A DNA stretch of 64,000 nt from JALNZF01 sp964447405 (GCA_964447405.1 CAYUSP010000002.1:496001-560000); one strand, 5' to 3'; positions 49,545 to 59,215 are shown, counted from the first letter of the stretch. The notes: a model not told the origin generated them from the letters alone. Numbers and translations are program-made.

Positions 49545-50015
49545 ATGACAAAGCCAATATTCAACCCAGAAAAAATGCGGCTTAAAAAACTCTCGACCTA
49601 TAAGTCTCGCCCCGAGTTTGCCACATATCTGGCTGTCATAAACAAGATCAGAGCAAATTACGAACTGTCGTCCAAAATCTTTAACGAGTCCAATATTGAA
49701 AATGTTTTTTTAGTCTGCTGCGAAAAAACATTCTTTGGTTTTGTAGAGGCGGAGCATAATAACTTGGATATGAGTAACGAAAAGGCTTCTTATATATTTG
49801 TACATGACATGCACTTTGCGCCGTCTATGCAGCGTTCCGGTGCTGGCGCGGCAGTAATTCGCCACATGTTGAACAAGGGCCTTGACTTGGAATTTGTAGT
49901 GGCTAAAGCAAACACTAAAGCTAATGGCTTGATAGAAAAATTTAAGTATATCGAAAAATACACTTCAAAGAATACGAGAACCATTCATATCCGCACCTGT
50001 GAGAATCTGGCCTGA
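49545..50015 (+). CDS. GNAT-family acetyltransferase-like protein
   Basis: 156 residues from ATG 49545. VHDMHFAPSMQRSGAGAAVIRHML has the acetyl-CoA-binding pattern of GNAT proteins (R/Q-x-x-G-x-G/A), shown here by its ends, followed by AKANTKANGLIEKFKYIE as the usual alpha4 region. Base composition is more AT-rich than the core genes. The substrate is unknown. Confidence 0.65.
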   Translation: MTKPIFNPEKMRLKKLSTYKSRPEFATYLAVINKIRANYELSSKIFNESNIENVFLVCCEKTFFGFVEAEHNNLDMSNEKASYIFVHDMHFAPSMQRSGAGAAVIRHMLNKGLDLEFVVAKANTKANGLIEKFKYIEKYTSKNTRTIHIRTCENLA

Positions 50016-50101
50016 TGACCGTGCTTTTTGAACTTAACCATCTTGATTCATAAGATGAACACGCGTTACCGCCTTAGCCGTGCCACCCTCCTAATTAGCT
50101 C

Positions 50102-50142
50102 TTGACAAACTCCTTAGTTAGGTATATTATCGCCTTAGTTAG
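50102..50142 (+). promoter_or_regulatory. Promoter with tandem CCTTAGTTAG operators
   Basis: TTGACA (50102-50107) and TATTAT (50125-50130) are 17 bases apart. The 10-mer CCTTAGTTAG lies in the spacer (50112-50121) and again after the -10 (50133-50142), exactly 21 bases or two helical turns apart. A repressor bound to both would block transcription. AAGGAGG follows before the ATG at 50166. Confidence 0.75.
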
Positions 50143-50165
50143 TAACAATACAAGGAGGTCCATTC

Positions 50166-50765
50166 ATGTCAGAAAAGCCAAGTCTTAAAGCCAAGCTTAA
50201 AATTGTGTTACAAGCGAATGATACGGTTGTTGCTGAATCTCATGACCCGGTTTTGTGGCAAAAAGTCCTTGCAGTGATTAATCAGCCAGAGAACGAAAAT
50301 ACTGATCCTACTTTAGGAAAAGCATCAGATCAATTTCAATCTGATGAACAGCCAGATAAGGGATCCATAAGCAAGTTTGCGAAAGAGCTTGGAGTTTCTC
50401 TTGAAGTGATTAAAGGTGCTTGTGACCCCTCCGAGACTTTGCCATATATTCATCTGGACAAGCACTATTGGGAAGCACTAAAACAGCAAACGCCACAGCG
50501 GGGTCCTAAAGCTATATCGCCCATTGTTTTAGCTGCCACCCTGTTAGCTCTATGGCAAGAAAAAAGCAAAATAAAGGCTATTACCGTAAAGGATGCACTA
50601 AAAACACTGGGTACAATTGGTCTTCGAGATAACCACGCGCAGCGTGGTCTCCAAAACTGCGAATGGCTTCAACTCAGGGGAGAGAATATTATAATTAATC
50701 CCTCTCAAACTTCAAAGGCTATCGCATTGGCTAAATCCTATTGTACGAAAAGTCATACAAAATAG
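50166..50765 (+). CDS. Unknown protein, first gene of the HEPN module
   Basis: 199 residues. An N-terminal part (LKAKLKIVLQANDTVVAES) is joined by a charged linker to a segment that looks like an HTH (ISKFAKELGVSLEVIKGAC) and a second helical domain that may be a winged helix (ITVKDALKTLGTIGLRDNHAQ). The operator-bearing promoter directly upstream suggests it may be the autoregulator. No known family is recognised. AT-rich, likely acquired. The HEPN gene follows after 92 bases. Confidence 0.6.
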   Translation: MSEKPSLKAKLKIVLQANDTVVAESHDPVLWQKVLAVINQPENENTDPTLGKASDQFQSDEQPDKGSISKFAKELGVSLEVIKGACDPSETLPYIHLDKHYWEALKQQTPQRGPKAISPIVLAATLLALWQEKSKIKAITVKDALKTLGTIGLRDNHAQRGLQNCEWLQLRGENIIINPSQTSKAIALAKSYCTKSHTK

Positions 50766-50857
50766 GGCAAGGGAAGAAACGGGATATCGAGATCAATTTT
50801 TGAACAGAGCTCGGTAATTGGTTTGTAAGGACGAAAATCAATGCGGAGTAATGAATT

Positions 50858-51604
50858 ATGAAAGTTCAACTATCCGACTTGATAATCAATAAAGAGGAGT
50901 TCACTTCTCTTGGCTTTCTTGAACAAGCAAAATACCTAGCCTATTTTTATGTCAAGGTAACAGGAGACCCCATCTTTACAACGAGAAATATAAAGGATTA
51001 TTTTGAACTTGCGGATATACCTCAACCTAAAAATGTAACAGATCTCTGCAGAAAACTAGCCGAGAAAGAAATATTTTTATCTGCAAATGGCGGCTATAAA
51101 CTTCATCGAGATGCGCACCATGAACTTGAACTTGAGTTTTCTAATGAGAAGCCAAAGCAAAAGGTTTCAAAGAAGCTCAGGGAGCTTGTTTCTAAAACAT
51201 CTCAGAAAGACAACCGTGAATTCTTAGCCGAAGCTATCTCATGTTATGAGATTAAATCGTATAGGGCAGCCATAATAATGACATGGCTCCTGGTCATTGA
51301 TAATCTTTTTGAATATATATTGGAAATAAAATTAAGCGAGTTTAACAAGGCGCTAAGTTCTCAGAACTTAAAAATTAAGGCAATTTCTCAAAAGGATGAT
51401 TTTGGAGAACTGAAAGAAACTAAGTTTATTGAGCTCTGCCGCTCCGCAAACATTATATCGAATGACGTGAGAAAAATCCTAGATGAGAAACTGGGGATAA
51501 GGAACACTTGCGCACATCCAAATAGCATTATCGTGGCTGAATCAAAGGCGACAAGTTTTATTGAAGATTTGGTTGATAATGTCCTATCCCACTTTCATAA
51601 ATAA
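50858..51604 (+). CDS. HEPN-domain protein (predicted RNase) with winged-helix-like N-terminus
   Basis: 248 residues. The C-terminal half is helical and contains RNTCAH (Arg215, His220), the R-x4-H motif of catalytic HEPN RNases found in toxin-antitoxin, abortive-infection and CRISPR-linked proteins. The N-terminal ~90 residues look like a winged helix (FTTRNIKDYFELADIPQPKN). Catalytic residues are intact. A defence or TA role with the upstream gene is inferred from domain class and context. Confidence 0.65.
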   Translation: MKVQLSDLIINKEEFTSLGFLEQAKYLAYFYVKVTGDPIFTTRNIKDYFELADIPQPKNVTDLCRKLAEKEIFLSANGGYKLHRDAHHELELEFSNEKPKQKVSKKLRELVSKTSQKDNREFLAEAISCYEIKSYRAAIIMTWLLVIDNLFEYILEIKLSEFNKALSSQNLKIKAISQKDDFGELKETKFIELCRSANIISNDVRKILDEKLGIRNTCAHPNSIIVAESKATSFIEDLVDNVLSHFHK

Positions 51605-51635
51605 GACCGGCGGGTCGGACACCGGTTCTAACATT

Positions 51636-51811
51636 CGGCTCGAGCGGGTCGCGAAAACCGCGCCCCTCAGCCGCGCGTTCTCGAGGCTGGGAAGCACCTC
51701 GAGAATGCGGCAGCTGAGACCGCTCCTGTAAACCGAGGCTGAGAAACGCCTCGAGAACCAGGAGCTCGAGAACCAGCCCCCCTGCGGGGGGCGGTCTCAG
51801 CTGCCGCATTC
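51636..51811. repeat. GC-rich multi-hairpin block after the HEPN gene
   Basis: A 21-bp perfect inverted repeat (51703-51723 with 51791-51811) encloses further stems, including CCCCCC/GGGGGG with a 3-base loop (51777-51791). TTCTCGAGG/CCTCGAGAA (51678-51686, 51697-51705) forms a neighbouring hairpin. CTCGAG occurs five times in 132 bases. The block is far more GC-rich than the adjacent genes. It may be a structured RNA, a mobile-element end or a terminator assembly. The rest of the 51605-51983 gap shows no gene. Confidence 0.6.
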
Positions 51812-51983
51812 ATATGCAATTTACAACCCGAACTTGTTGATTGTTTCAATCATTGAGAACTATACGCTCGTAGGTGAACTATGTAGAGCAGAATTCTCGG
51901 CTGTGCGATGTATAATATATCGGGTCTTATCGTTCTGTAAAAATGGTTTGAGTGTTACCTAGATCGTAGTCCACGAGATACAT

Positions 51984-52454
51984 ATGCCAAAAAAGCATTT
52001 CCTCGAACTAAAAATCCCGCCGGTTGCTGTCTTTTTTATCTTCGCCTATCTCATGTGGGTGTCGGCACATGAGGTGCCATATTTTGATTTTGATCTTCCC
52101 ATAAAAAGACCAATCGCGTTGGGCGTCTCGGCACTTAGCGGCATTCTTGCGGTTGCCAGCATTGCTTCTTTCATCCGCGCGAAAACAACCGTTGATCCGA
52201 TGAATCCAGTCAAAGCAAAATCACTGGTAACGTCAGGGGTCAACCGGATAAGCCGCAATCCTATGTACTTGTCCCTCCTGTTCGTACTTCTCGCATGGGC
52301 AATCTATTTATCCAATGTTGCGGCGTTCGCGCTGATCCCTTTCTTCGTACTGTATCTCACATGCTTCCAGATCATCCCCGAGGAAAGAACCCTGACTTCC
52401 CTCTTTGGCAGCGCGTACGAAGAGTACTGCAGGCGCGTCAGGAGATGGGTATAG
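51984..52454 (+). CDS. Isoprenylcysteine-methyltransferase-like membrane protein
   Basis: 156 residues with three or four TM helices. The C-terminal part has SLVTSGVNRISRNPMYLSL and IPEERTLTSLFGSAYEEYCRRVRRW, the ICMT/PEMT pattern that binds SAM (R-NPxY) and ends with EE...YxxY-like residues. Bacterial relatives methylate lipids or small molecules; the substrate here is unknown. Confidence 0.8.
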   Translation: MPKKHFLELKIPPVAVFFIFAYLMWVSAHEVPYFDFDLPIKRPIALGVSALSGILAVASIASFIRAKTTVDPMNPVKAKSLVTSGVNRISRNPMYLSLLFVLLAWAIYLSNVAAFALIPFFVLYLTCFQIIPEERTLTSLFGSAYEEYCRRVRRWV

Positions 52455-52481
52455 GTCAGGTGCGGTGATAACAATACGACT

Positions 52482-54176
52482 ATGAAAAAAACTTACCTGG
52501 TATACGCGGCAATAATAATGATTGTGCTCATAGTGGTGTTCCTTTGCCTCCGAGTTTGGGCATCCGCAAAGGCCGTGGCCATTACCGGCCCATCGGCGAT
52601 TAAGCAGCGGGCAGACGGCGTCATCTATATCATGAGCGATGATATTCTCTATTTGCACGACGAAGATGGAGGTTTTATAGACAAGATACCATCCAGCAGG
52701 TTCGGCGTATCCCGTTTTATCGGCGATTTCTGGGTCTATAAAAACGGGGACATCCTGATTCGCCGGGAGGTCGCGCAATCTCTTACTATTTCGGGCTGGG
52801 CTGAGTTTTTCGCAAGAACCGGTGCCGGGGAACAAGACCGGCTTGGGACCGGGGAAAGCATTTTGCAGCGATGCAGCATCGAGACCTTTGAGTGTAATAA
52901 ATTCGGCGGCGGAGGGGACGTGTTCGACAAGCTCACGGCGTTCAGCCTGCTGGCAGATGAGGAAACCGGGACCACTGTTCTCTCCGACACCGTAGGGCAC
53001 CAGCTGCTCATGCTTGACCACAGGGGGAATGTCATAAAAAGGTCCAAGGTTCCCTTTCACTTCCCGAACCAGATCGCACTCGGGAATGATGGCAACCTGT
53101 ACGTTGCTGACACCAACAATCATCGAGTGGTTGCAGTACGGGCGGAACAGGAAAGCTTCGGAACAATCGTGAAGGAATTCCGTATTGTCCATCCTCGAAA
53201 TCCCCTGAAATTGACCTGGCCGATGGCCCTCGCGTATCTTCCGGACAGGAAGTGGTGGGTAATCAATGCCGACGATAATATGAGCTACGGAATCGTCATG
53301 ATCCTGAACGAGAATGGAGTTTTTGAAAAAGCCGTCCCCCTGCCCGGCAAGGCCGATCCTCTCCGCCTTGTGCCAGCAGGCGGAAATGTTTTGGTCACTG
53401 ATCCAAGCGCCATGAGGGTCTACACCGTAAATCAAAAAGGAGCCGTCCTGAATGATTTCGGCTCCCTTGTGTTCCTACTTGACTTATCGAAGCTCAAGCG
53501 AGAAAGAGGGTTGTATGATATGGTCGCTACCGTTTCTCTGTGGGCGCTCATCCTCCTGCTCATTGGCGCACTAGTGCTTGCCCGGCAGGCACGGCTTCAG
53601 TCATCCACTGAAGGGGTGATGCAACCGGGTCAATCTGAAGATAGCAGACATGTGGCGCGCGCAGAATCGGTGACTTTGCGGTATGATTATCATAGCCTTT
53701 TGGGAATACATCGGATAAAATTCGCCGTCATCACCTTTTTGCTGCTGGCAGCGTTTTCATTCTTCCTTTTAATAAGCAGGAACCTTACTCTATTTCACAA
53801 GCAATTCTTTCCCGCCGCACTCCTGGGGCATTTTGCGATATCGTTCTTTTCCTACCTGCATCTTAAACGATCGTATATCGAATTAACTGAACAGGGTATT
53901 ACCTATCAGGGAATGAGCCGGCATATTGTTTCGCCTTGGAACGGGGTCCGGAAGATCAGCGTATACGGAAACACGAGCAAGATCGTCACAGACCACGGAA
54001 ATTTTTCAATAGGCGCTATTGAGCCTGCGGACAAGCAGGCGCGCGGGTGGTTGGACCTCTTACGGCGCCAGCGAGCCACATTTCACAAACAATTGATCGA
54101 GGAGATCCAAAGACGTGCGCCTCTGGCAAAGCTGAATGTTTCATGGTTTGTGAGATTGCAATGGAAGCGGCCGTAA
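52482..54176 (+). CDS. Membrane-anchored beta-propeller (NHL-like) protein
   Basis: 564 residues. An N-terminal TM anchor, an extracytoplasmic region of NHL/SMP30-like strands (ALGNDGNLYVADTNNHRVVAV is a classic NHL repeat, ends shown), a TM helix near residue 350, a loop, a TM pair near 415-460 and a C-terminal cytoplasmic-type PH-like segment. NHL propellers serve binding roles. No enzymatic motif is visible. It lies 27 bases after the ICMT-like gene, probably co-transcribed. Confidence 0.65.
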   Translation: MKKTYLVYAAIIMIVLIVVFLCLRVWASAKAVAITGPSAIKQRADGVIYIMSDDILYLHDEDGGFIDKIPSSRFGVSRFIGDFWVYKNGDILIRREVAQSLTISGWAEFFARTGAGEQDRLGTGESILQRCSIETFECNKFGGGGDVFDKLTAFSLLADEETGTTVLSDTVGHQLLMLDHRGNVIKRSKVPFHFPNQIALGNDGNLYVADTNNHRVVAVRAEQESFGTIVKEFRIVHPRNPLKLTWPMALAYLPDRKWWVINADDNMSYGIVMILNENGVFEKAVPLPGKADPLRLVPAGGNVLVTDPSAMRVYTVNQKGAVLNDFGSLVFLLDLSKLKRERGLYDMVATVSLWALILLLIGALVLARQARLQSSTEGVMQPGQSEDSRHVARAESVTLRYDYHSLLGIHRIKFAVITFLLLAAFSFFLLISRNLTLFHKQFFPAALLGHFAISFFSYLHLKRSYIELTEQGITYQGMSRHIVSPWNGVRKISVYGNTSKIVTDHGNFSIGAIEPADKQARGWLDLLRRQRATFHKQLIEEIQRRAPLAKLNVSWFVRLQWKRP

Positions 54177-54316
54177 CGCGAAGTGAAATACACAGTAGAT
54201 CAGCGAGGGACGGGATTCTTCAGGATCATGTCTTTATCAGACCGCAGATTACATGCTTGCCTTGTTTACTTTTCAATTGATTCCCTTCTTGCTTTTTCCG
54301 CCTACCTGTACTATGT

Positions 54317-54332
54317 TTTACCTTAAGGTAAA
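54317..54332. promoter_or_regulatory. Perfect 16-base palindrome before the helicase gene
   Basis: TTTACCTTAAGGTAAA is its own complement and ends 5 bases before the GTG start. It could be an operator, though its right half also supplies the AAGG Shine-Dalgarno, so a hairpin could mask initiation. Confidence 0.5.
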
Positions 54333-54337
54333 TCGCC

Positions 54338-57300
54338 GTGCCTGATTCCCCTCTCGAAATATTCCACCCCTTCATCCGGCAGTGGTTCCTGGAAAAGGTC
54401 GGCACGCCGACGGATATACAGAAAAAGGCCTGGCCCGCGATTGCGAAGGGAAGGAACGTACTGGTGACCGCTCCCACTGGGTGCGGCAAGACCTTGGCTG
54501 CGTTCCTCTGGGGCATCAACCAGCTTGTGCAGGGCGCGTGGCCCATGGGAGCCTTGCGCATCCTCTATATCTCTCCGCTTAAAGCTCTGAACAACGATGT
54601 TCAGCGCAACCTTCACCAACCCTTATTCGAGCTGCTGCAAGTCTTTTCCCGCGCAGGACAGGTCTTCCCCGACATACGGGCGCTGACGCGGAGCGGAGAT
54701 ACGCCTGGCGAGGAGCGCAGGAAGATGGCGCGCAAGCCGCCCGAGATCCTGATCACGACGCCTGAATCCCTGAACCTGCTGCTCTCGTCCCACACGGGAC
54801 GCGGAATGCTGACCGGAATAAGCACGGTCATCCTTGACGAGATCCACGCGGTTGTGGGAACCAAGCGGGGCACCCACCTGATCACCGCAGTAGACCGGCT
54901 CGTCCCGTTGTGCGGAGAATTCCAGCGCATTGCACTCTCTGCTACAATCAACCCACCAGAGAAGGTTGCGGAGTTCGTCGGCGGATACCGGCTGTTCAAG
55001 GAAGGCAAGGATGCCCGGTACGAGCTGCGGCAGATATCCATCATCCGGTCGCTGGCCGCAAAGGCATACGACCTCAAAGTAGTCTTTCCCGCGGACACGC
55101 AGGAAAAGATCGTGGACGGCTCTCGCTGGCCCGCGCTCATCGATGCATTCATCAACATCATCAGATCGCATGCATCCACCCTGTTCTTCGCGAACAGCAG
55201 GCGGACAACGGAAAAGATTACGCGCATGATCAACGAGAAATCAAACGAGGAGCTTGCCTACGCGCACCACGGGTCCCTGTCAAAGGAAATACGGCTCGCG
55301 GTGGAGCAGAAGCTGAAGAACGGCGAGCTTCGGGCGATCGTGGCGACAAACTCCCTGGAGCTCGGCATCGACATTGGCAGCCTGGACCAGGTGGTACTGA
55401 TACAGACGCCGCGGTCGGTTTCCTCGACCTTGCAGCGCATCGGACGATCGGGCCACAGTGTTGGCGAGACCAGCCGAGGGCTTTTGTATCCGACCCATGG
55501 ACGCGATTTCGTCGAAGCAGCGGTCATGGCGCGAGCAGCCCTGGAACAGGACATCGAGGAGATACGCCCCCTTTTATCGCCGCTCGATATCCTGGCGCAG
55601 GTCATCCTTTCCATGACAGCAATGGAGTGCTGGGATATCGACGATCTGTATACATTCATCAGGACTTCCTATCCTTATCGTAATTTGCCGCGAAGGCACT
55701 ATTCCCTGCTGCTCGAGATGCTTGCCGGCCGGTACGCGGATACGAGGCTGCGCGAACTGAAGCCGCGGATCTCGCTCGATCGCGTCGACAATACCGTGCA
55801 GGCGCAGAGCGGAGTTCCCTATCTCCTGTATTCCTCGGGAGGGACAATTCCGGAGCGCGGTTATTTCGATATGCGGATCCAGGATAGTCGGGCAAAGATC
55901 GGCGAGCTTGATGAAGAATTCGTGTGGGAACGGTCCCTGGGGGAGACATTTACGATGGGTTCGCAGCTCTGGCGGATCGAGAAGATCACCCACAACGAGG
56001 TCGAAGTAACACCCGCCCGATCGGCAACCGGGATATTCCCGTTCTGGAAAGCGGAAGAACAGGACCGCGATTTCCGTCTGTCTGAAAAGATGGGCCACTT
56101 TCTCGAGCATGCGGACCGTCATTGCACTGATGCCGGGTTTGGGAGCGAGCTTATCGATCAGTACGCCATGGATGAAGCCTCGAGCAGGGAACTCATCGAA
56201 TTCCTGAAACTGCAGAAGAGCGCCACGGGCACGGGCCTTCCGCACCGGCATCACCTGCTTATCGAGAATATCGAAGAACCGGTCAGCCGGGGCGAGATAC
56301 GCCAGATCATCCTGCATACTTGCTGGGGCGGCCGGGTGAACCGTCCCTTCGGGCTCGCGCTGTCGCAGGCATGGGAGGAGCAGTACAAGAAGCCCCTGCA
56401 GATCATGGTGACCGATGACGCGGTCCTTCTGATGCTGCCCCATGAGGCGAAGGCGCAGGATGTGCTGAATCTCCTGACGCCGGATAATGTAGAACCCCTG
56501 CTGCGCAGGAAACTGGAAAAGACCGGGTTCTTTGGCGCGCGTTTCCGGGAGAACGCGGAGCGGGCCTTGCTGCTCCCGAAGACAGGCTTCAAACGCCGGA
56601 TGCCGCTCTGGCTCATGCGGCTCAGGGCAAAGGAGCTGCTCGCCGCAGTGCAGGTCTTCGAGGACTTCCCGATCCTGATCGAAACCTGGAGGACCTGTCT
56701 CGAAGACGAGTTCGATCTCATCCACACACGCCAGGTTCTTGAAGAGCTGAGCGACGGACGCATCAGGATCACAGAAACCAATACGCGCGTTGCTTCTCCC
56801 TTTGCCGGACATCTTGTCTGGAAACAGACGAATAAGTATGTGTACGAGGACGATACCCCCCTTTCAGCCACTGGATCCATTGCCAGACAGGACCTTATCA
56901 AGGAAATCCTGTTCTCGCCCCATCTCCGGCCTGCCATTCCCGAGGAGGTCATCCGAGCGCTTGACCAAAAGCTGAAGCGGACCGCTCCCGGTTACGCGCC
57001 GGGCTCGGCGCTTGAGCTGCTGGACTGGATAAAGGAGCGAATGCTGGTCCCTGAGCCGGAGTGGAAGGAGCTTGCCGCGGCCATACGCAGGGACCATGAC
57101 GCTGACGCGGCAGAATGGCTTCACGAGAATGCGAAGAAGCTGTTCTGGATGTCCTGGCCCGGGGTCCAACAACCGCTGCTCGCAAGTCTGGAAGCACTGC
57201 ATAAGGTCCTGGTTGCTTTTCGTCTGCTGCTGGAGGACTGCGTACTGGCGCCTGTTGCTTCCGGCATGGATGGTGACGGGCTCAGGAAGCGGGTGAGGAC

Positions 57301-58813
57301 ATATCTTCACTCTTTGCACGGTATTGAGGAAGATGGCGGGAACTATGATCTGTCACTTCTGCTTTCGGCATGGTTTGCGTATTACGGCCCAGTGGACAAG
57401 GACAGCCTGCAGAGTGTTCTCGGCGTTACGAGCGAAAGGATCGATGAAGCGATAAGGCCTTTGATCGACGAGCAGGACATTGTCCTGGACCGGATCACCG
57501 AAGGAAGCGCGTCTCTTGAGGTGTGCAGCAGCGAGAATCTCGAGATACTGCTCCGTATGGCAAGGCGTTATCGCAGACCGTCGTTCCAGGCCCTGCCCCG
57601 GGAGCACCTTGCGCTTTTTCTGGCATCCTATCAGGGAGTCGTGCCACGGGGTGAATCCCGCGATGACCTGCAGCAGCGGCTGGAGCAGATGTTCGGATGG
57701 CCTGCCGCAGTCAATGCGTGGGAGGAGTATCTTTTTCCTGCGCGGATGCGGCATTACCAGGGCGAGTGGCTGGATGCGCTCATGAAAGCCACGGACCTGA
57801 TCTGGTTCGGATGCGGTCCAAAGCGCATCAGCCTCGCATTCAGCCAGGACCTTGAACTGTATCATAAGGAGCGCCATCCGGACCAGGACGAAGACCACGG
57901 CGGATTGGATCAATTGATACCCGGTCGCAGGGGCAAGTATAGTTTTCTGGAGATCGCGGAATACTCGCGCCTGGACTCTGTGCACGCAAGCGAACGGCTC
58001 TGGAAAGAGGCGTGGAAAGGCCGTGTCACCAGCGATACCTTTCAGGTGATCCGCAAGGGTCTCCATTCGGGCTTCGTTGCCCGCGCTTTCTCCGTCCAGG
58101 ACGCTTTGCCTTCGCGCAGGTCGGGGTTTAACCGCTGGAAAGCATCGCGACCGCTGGAGGGAAACTGGCGAAGGATCGATGCGCAGCCGGGAGAGACGGG
58201 GCTTCTGGAGAGCGAAGGGCTCGCAAAGGACCGCGTCAGGCAGGTGCTGAAGCGCTATGGCGTGGTCTTCCGCGAGTTGCTGGCGAACGAACTCCCGGCT
58301 TTGCAATGGCGCGAGCTGTTCAGGTCCCTGCGCCTCATGGAGATGTCGGGGGAGGTGCTGTCAGGCTACTTCTTCGAGGGTGTGCCGGGACCGCAGTTCG
58401 CATCGCATGAGGCGTTCCGCATGCTCCAGGAACCGCTGTCGCAGGATTCGGTGTATTGGATCAATGCCGCTGATCCTGCCTCCCTGTGCGGCATTGCATC
58501 GCAGGACCTGCGGGAAGGGCTTCCCCCGAGGCTTGCTTCGACGTTTATCGTATATCATGGCAACAGGATCGTAATCATTGCGCGCAGACTTGGAAAGGAC
58601 CTTGAGATCAGGGTTGGGAGTGAAGATGCCCGTCTTGCGGATTACCTGTATGTGTTCAAGGAACTGCTGAACCGCGACTTCGATCCTCTGAAGAAGATCA
58701 GCATTGAAGCGATCAATGGGGAGCCGGTTTTGAAAACCCACTTTGTTGATGCGTTGAAAAGGTTCGGATTCAGGTCGGGAAAAAGCACAATGGAAATGTG
58801 GAAGGAATTTTAA
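54338..58813 (+). CDS. lhr: Lhr-type DEAD/DEAH-box helicase
   Basis: 1491 residues, GTG start. Superfamily 2 helicase: motif I APTGCGKT (near residue 45), motif II DEIHAV, motif III LSATI and motif VI QRIGRSGH. A winged-helix domain and Lhr-core region follow (to ~900), and then a long C-terminal extension as in full-length bacterial Lhr. Lhr proteins unwind DNA or RNA-DNA with 3'-5' polarity and have been linked to DNA repair. Stand-alone gene preceded by a palindrome. Confidence 0.93.
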   Translation: MPDSPLEIFHPFIRQWFLEKVGTPTDIQKKAWPAIAKGRNVLVTAPTGCGKTLAAFLWGINQLVQGAWPMGALRILYISPLKALNNDVQRNLHQPLFELLQVFSRAGQVFPDIRALTRSGDTPGEERRKMARKPPEILITTPESLNLLLSSHTGRGMLTGISTVILDEIHAVVGTKRGTHLITAVDRLVPLCGEFQRIALSATINPPEKVAEFVGGYRLFKEGKDARYELRQISIIRSLAAKAYDLKVVFPADTQEKIVDGSRWPALIDAFINIIRSHASTLFFANSRRTTEKITRMINEKSNEELAYAHHGSLSKEIRLAVEQKLKNGELRAIVATNSLELGIDIGSLDQVVLIQTPRSVSSTLQRIGRSGHSVGETSRGLLYPTHGRDFVEAAVMARAALEQDIEEIRPLLSPLDILAQVILSMTAMECWDIDDLYTFIRTSYPYRNLPRRHYSLLLEMLAGRYADTRLRELKPRISLDRVDNTVQAQSGVPYLLYSSGGTIPERGYFDMRIQDSRAKIGELDEEFVWERSLGETFTMGSQLWRIEKITHNEVEVTPARSATGIFPFWKAEEQDRDFRLSEKMGHFLEHADRHCTDAGFGSELIDQYAMDEASSRELIEFLKLQKSATGTGLPHRHHLLIENIEEPVSRGEIRQIILHTCWGGRVNRPFGLALSQAWEEQYKKPLQIMVTDDAVLLMLPHEAKAQDVLNLLTPDNVEPLLRRKLEKTGFFGARFRENAERALLLPKTGFKRRMPLWLMRLRAKELLAAVQVFEDFPILIETWRTCLEDEFDLIHTRQVLEELSDGRIRITETNTRVASPFAGHLVWKQTNKYVYEDDTPLSATGSIARQDLIKEILFSPHLRPAIPEEVIRALDQKLKRTAPGYAPGSALELLDWIKERMLVPEPEWKELAAAIRRDHDADAAEWLHENAKKLFWMSWPGVQQPLLASLEALHKVLVAFRLLLEDCVLAPVASGMDGDGLRKRVRTYLHSLHGIEEDGGNYDLSLLLSAWFAYYGPVDKDSLQSVLGVTSERIDEAIRPLIDEQDIVLDRITEGSASLEVCSSENLEILLRMARRYRRPSFQALPREHLALFLASYQGVVPRGESRDDLQQRLEQMFGWPAAVNAWEEYLFPARMRHYQGEWLDALMKATDLIWFGCGPKRISLAFSQDLELYHKERHPDQDEDHGGLDQLIPGRRGKYSFLEIAEYSRLDSVHASERLWKEAWKGRVTSDTFQVIRKGLHSGFVARAFSVQDALPSRRSGFNRWKASRPLEGNWRRIDAQPGETGLLESEGLAKDRVRQVLKRYGVVFRELLANELPALQWRELFRSLRLMEMSGEVLSGYFFEGVPGPQFASHEAFRMLQEPLSQDSVYWINAADPASLCGIASQDLREGLPPRLASTFIVYHGNRIVIIARRLGKDLEIRVGSEDARLADYLYVFKELLNRDFDPLKKISIEAINGEPVLKTHFVDALKRFGFRSGKSTMEMWKEF

Positions 58814-58825
58814 AGTCGGGCTTCT

Positions 58826-58966
58826 CACACGAAGCCACGGAGCCACGAAGGAAAGAGCGAATCTTGATAAAGTTGGGATTATTTCTCCTCGCTCGCATTG
58901 CGGTATTAAGACATTTCTTGGACTTTCAGAATTCTGAACTTCTTCGTGACTTCGTGGCTTCGTGTG
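58826..58966. repeat. Stem-forming CACGAAGCCACGGAG repeat
   Basis: Twenty-five-base arms (58826-58850 and 58942-58966) pair at 23 positions around 91 bases. It lies just after the helicase stop. The sequence belongs to the ACCACGGAG-type intergenic repeats also seen at 19945-20023 and, in altered form, at 63256-63371. Confidence 0.65.
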
Positions 58967-59050
58967 ATAATTGGTTTTTAGTGTTTTGACTCGACAGATA
59001 AGATGATAGTTCGTAAATATTAATATTAAGTCCACCCGCGGAGGAGATCC

Positions 59051-59215
59051 ATGTCACAAACAATGAAGCATGTAGTGATACCCTGCCTGGTAGCGCTTCT
59101 CTTTTTTACTATAGCATTCACGCCTGTCGAGGTGCTGGGATGCCGGACGCGGGGCTTGCTGGCGTTGTCGTCTCTCTCGGGAGCGGTATTGCGGGTGTTG
59201 TTACGGGATTCATGA
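59051..59215 (+). CDS. Small ORF with a signal-peptide-like helix
   Basis: 54 residues with strong GGAGGAG upstream of the ATG. It begins with a hydrophobic helix (VVIPCLVALLFFTIAFTP) like a signal peptide or membrane anchor, then becomes Arg/Leu-rich. The second ORF at 59140-59316 overlaps it in another frame and has the more convincing second half. The two may be one gene split by a frameshift, or a coupled pair. Confidence 0.45.
   Translation: MSQTMKHVVIPCLVALLFFTIAFTPVEVLGCRTRGLLALSSLSGAVLRVLLRDS

Noticed and set aside
49475..50142. Integron-like cassettes, because GTTAGGT precedes the GNAT gene and recurs near 50118
   Set aside because: No matching RYYYAAC half-site with attC folding was found, no integrase is present, and the second copy is part of a promoter operator repeat.
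52308..53435. 375-codon minus-strand frame opposite the ICMT/beta-propeller genes
   Set aside because: The plus-strand genes have TM segments, family motifs and proper spacing; the reverse frame has none.
55574..58306. Two long minus-strand frames (412 and 317 codons) inside the helicase gene
   Set aside because: Both lie antisense to Lhr motifs; no ribosome site or recognisable protein sequence.
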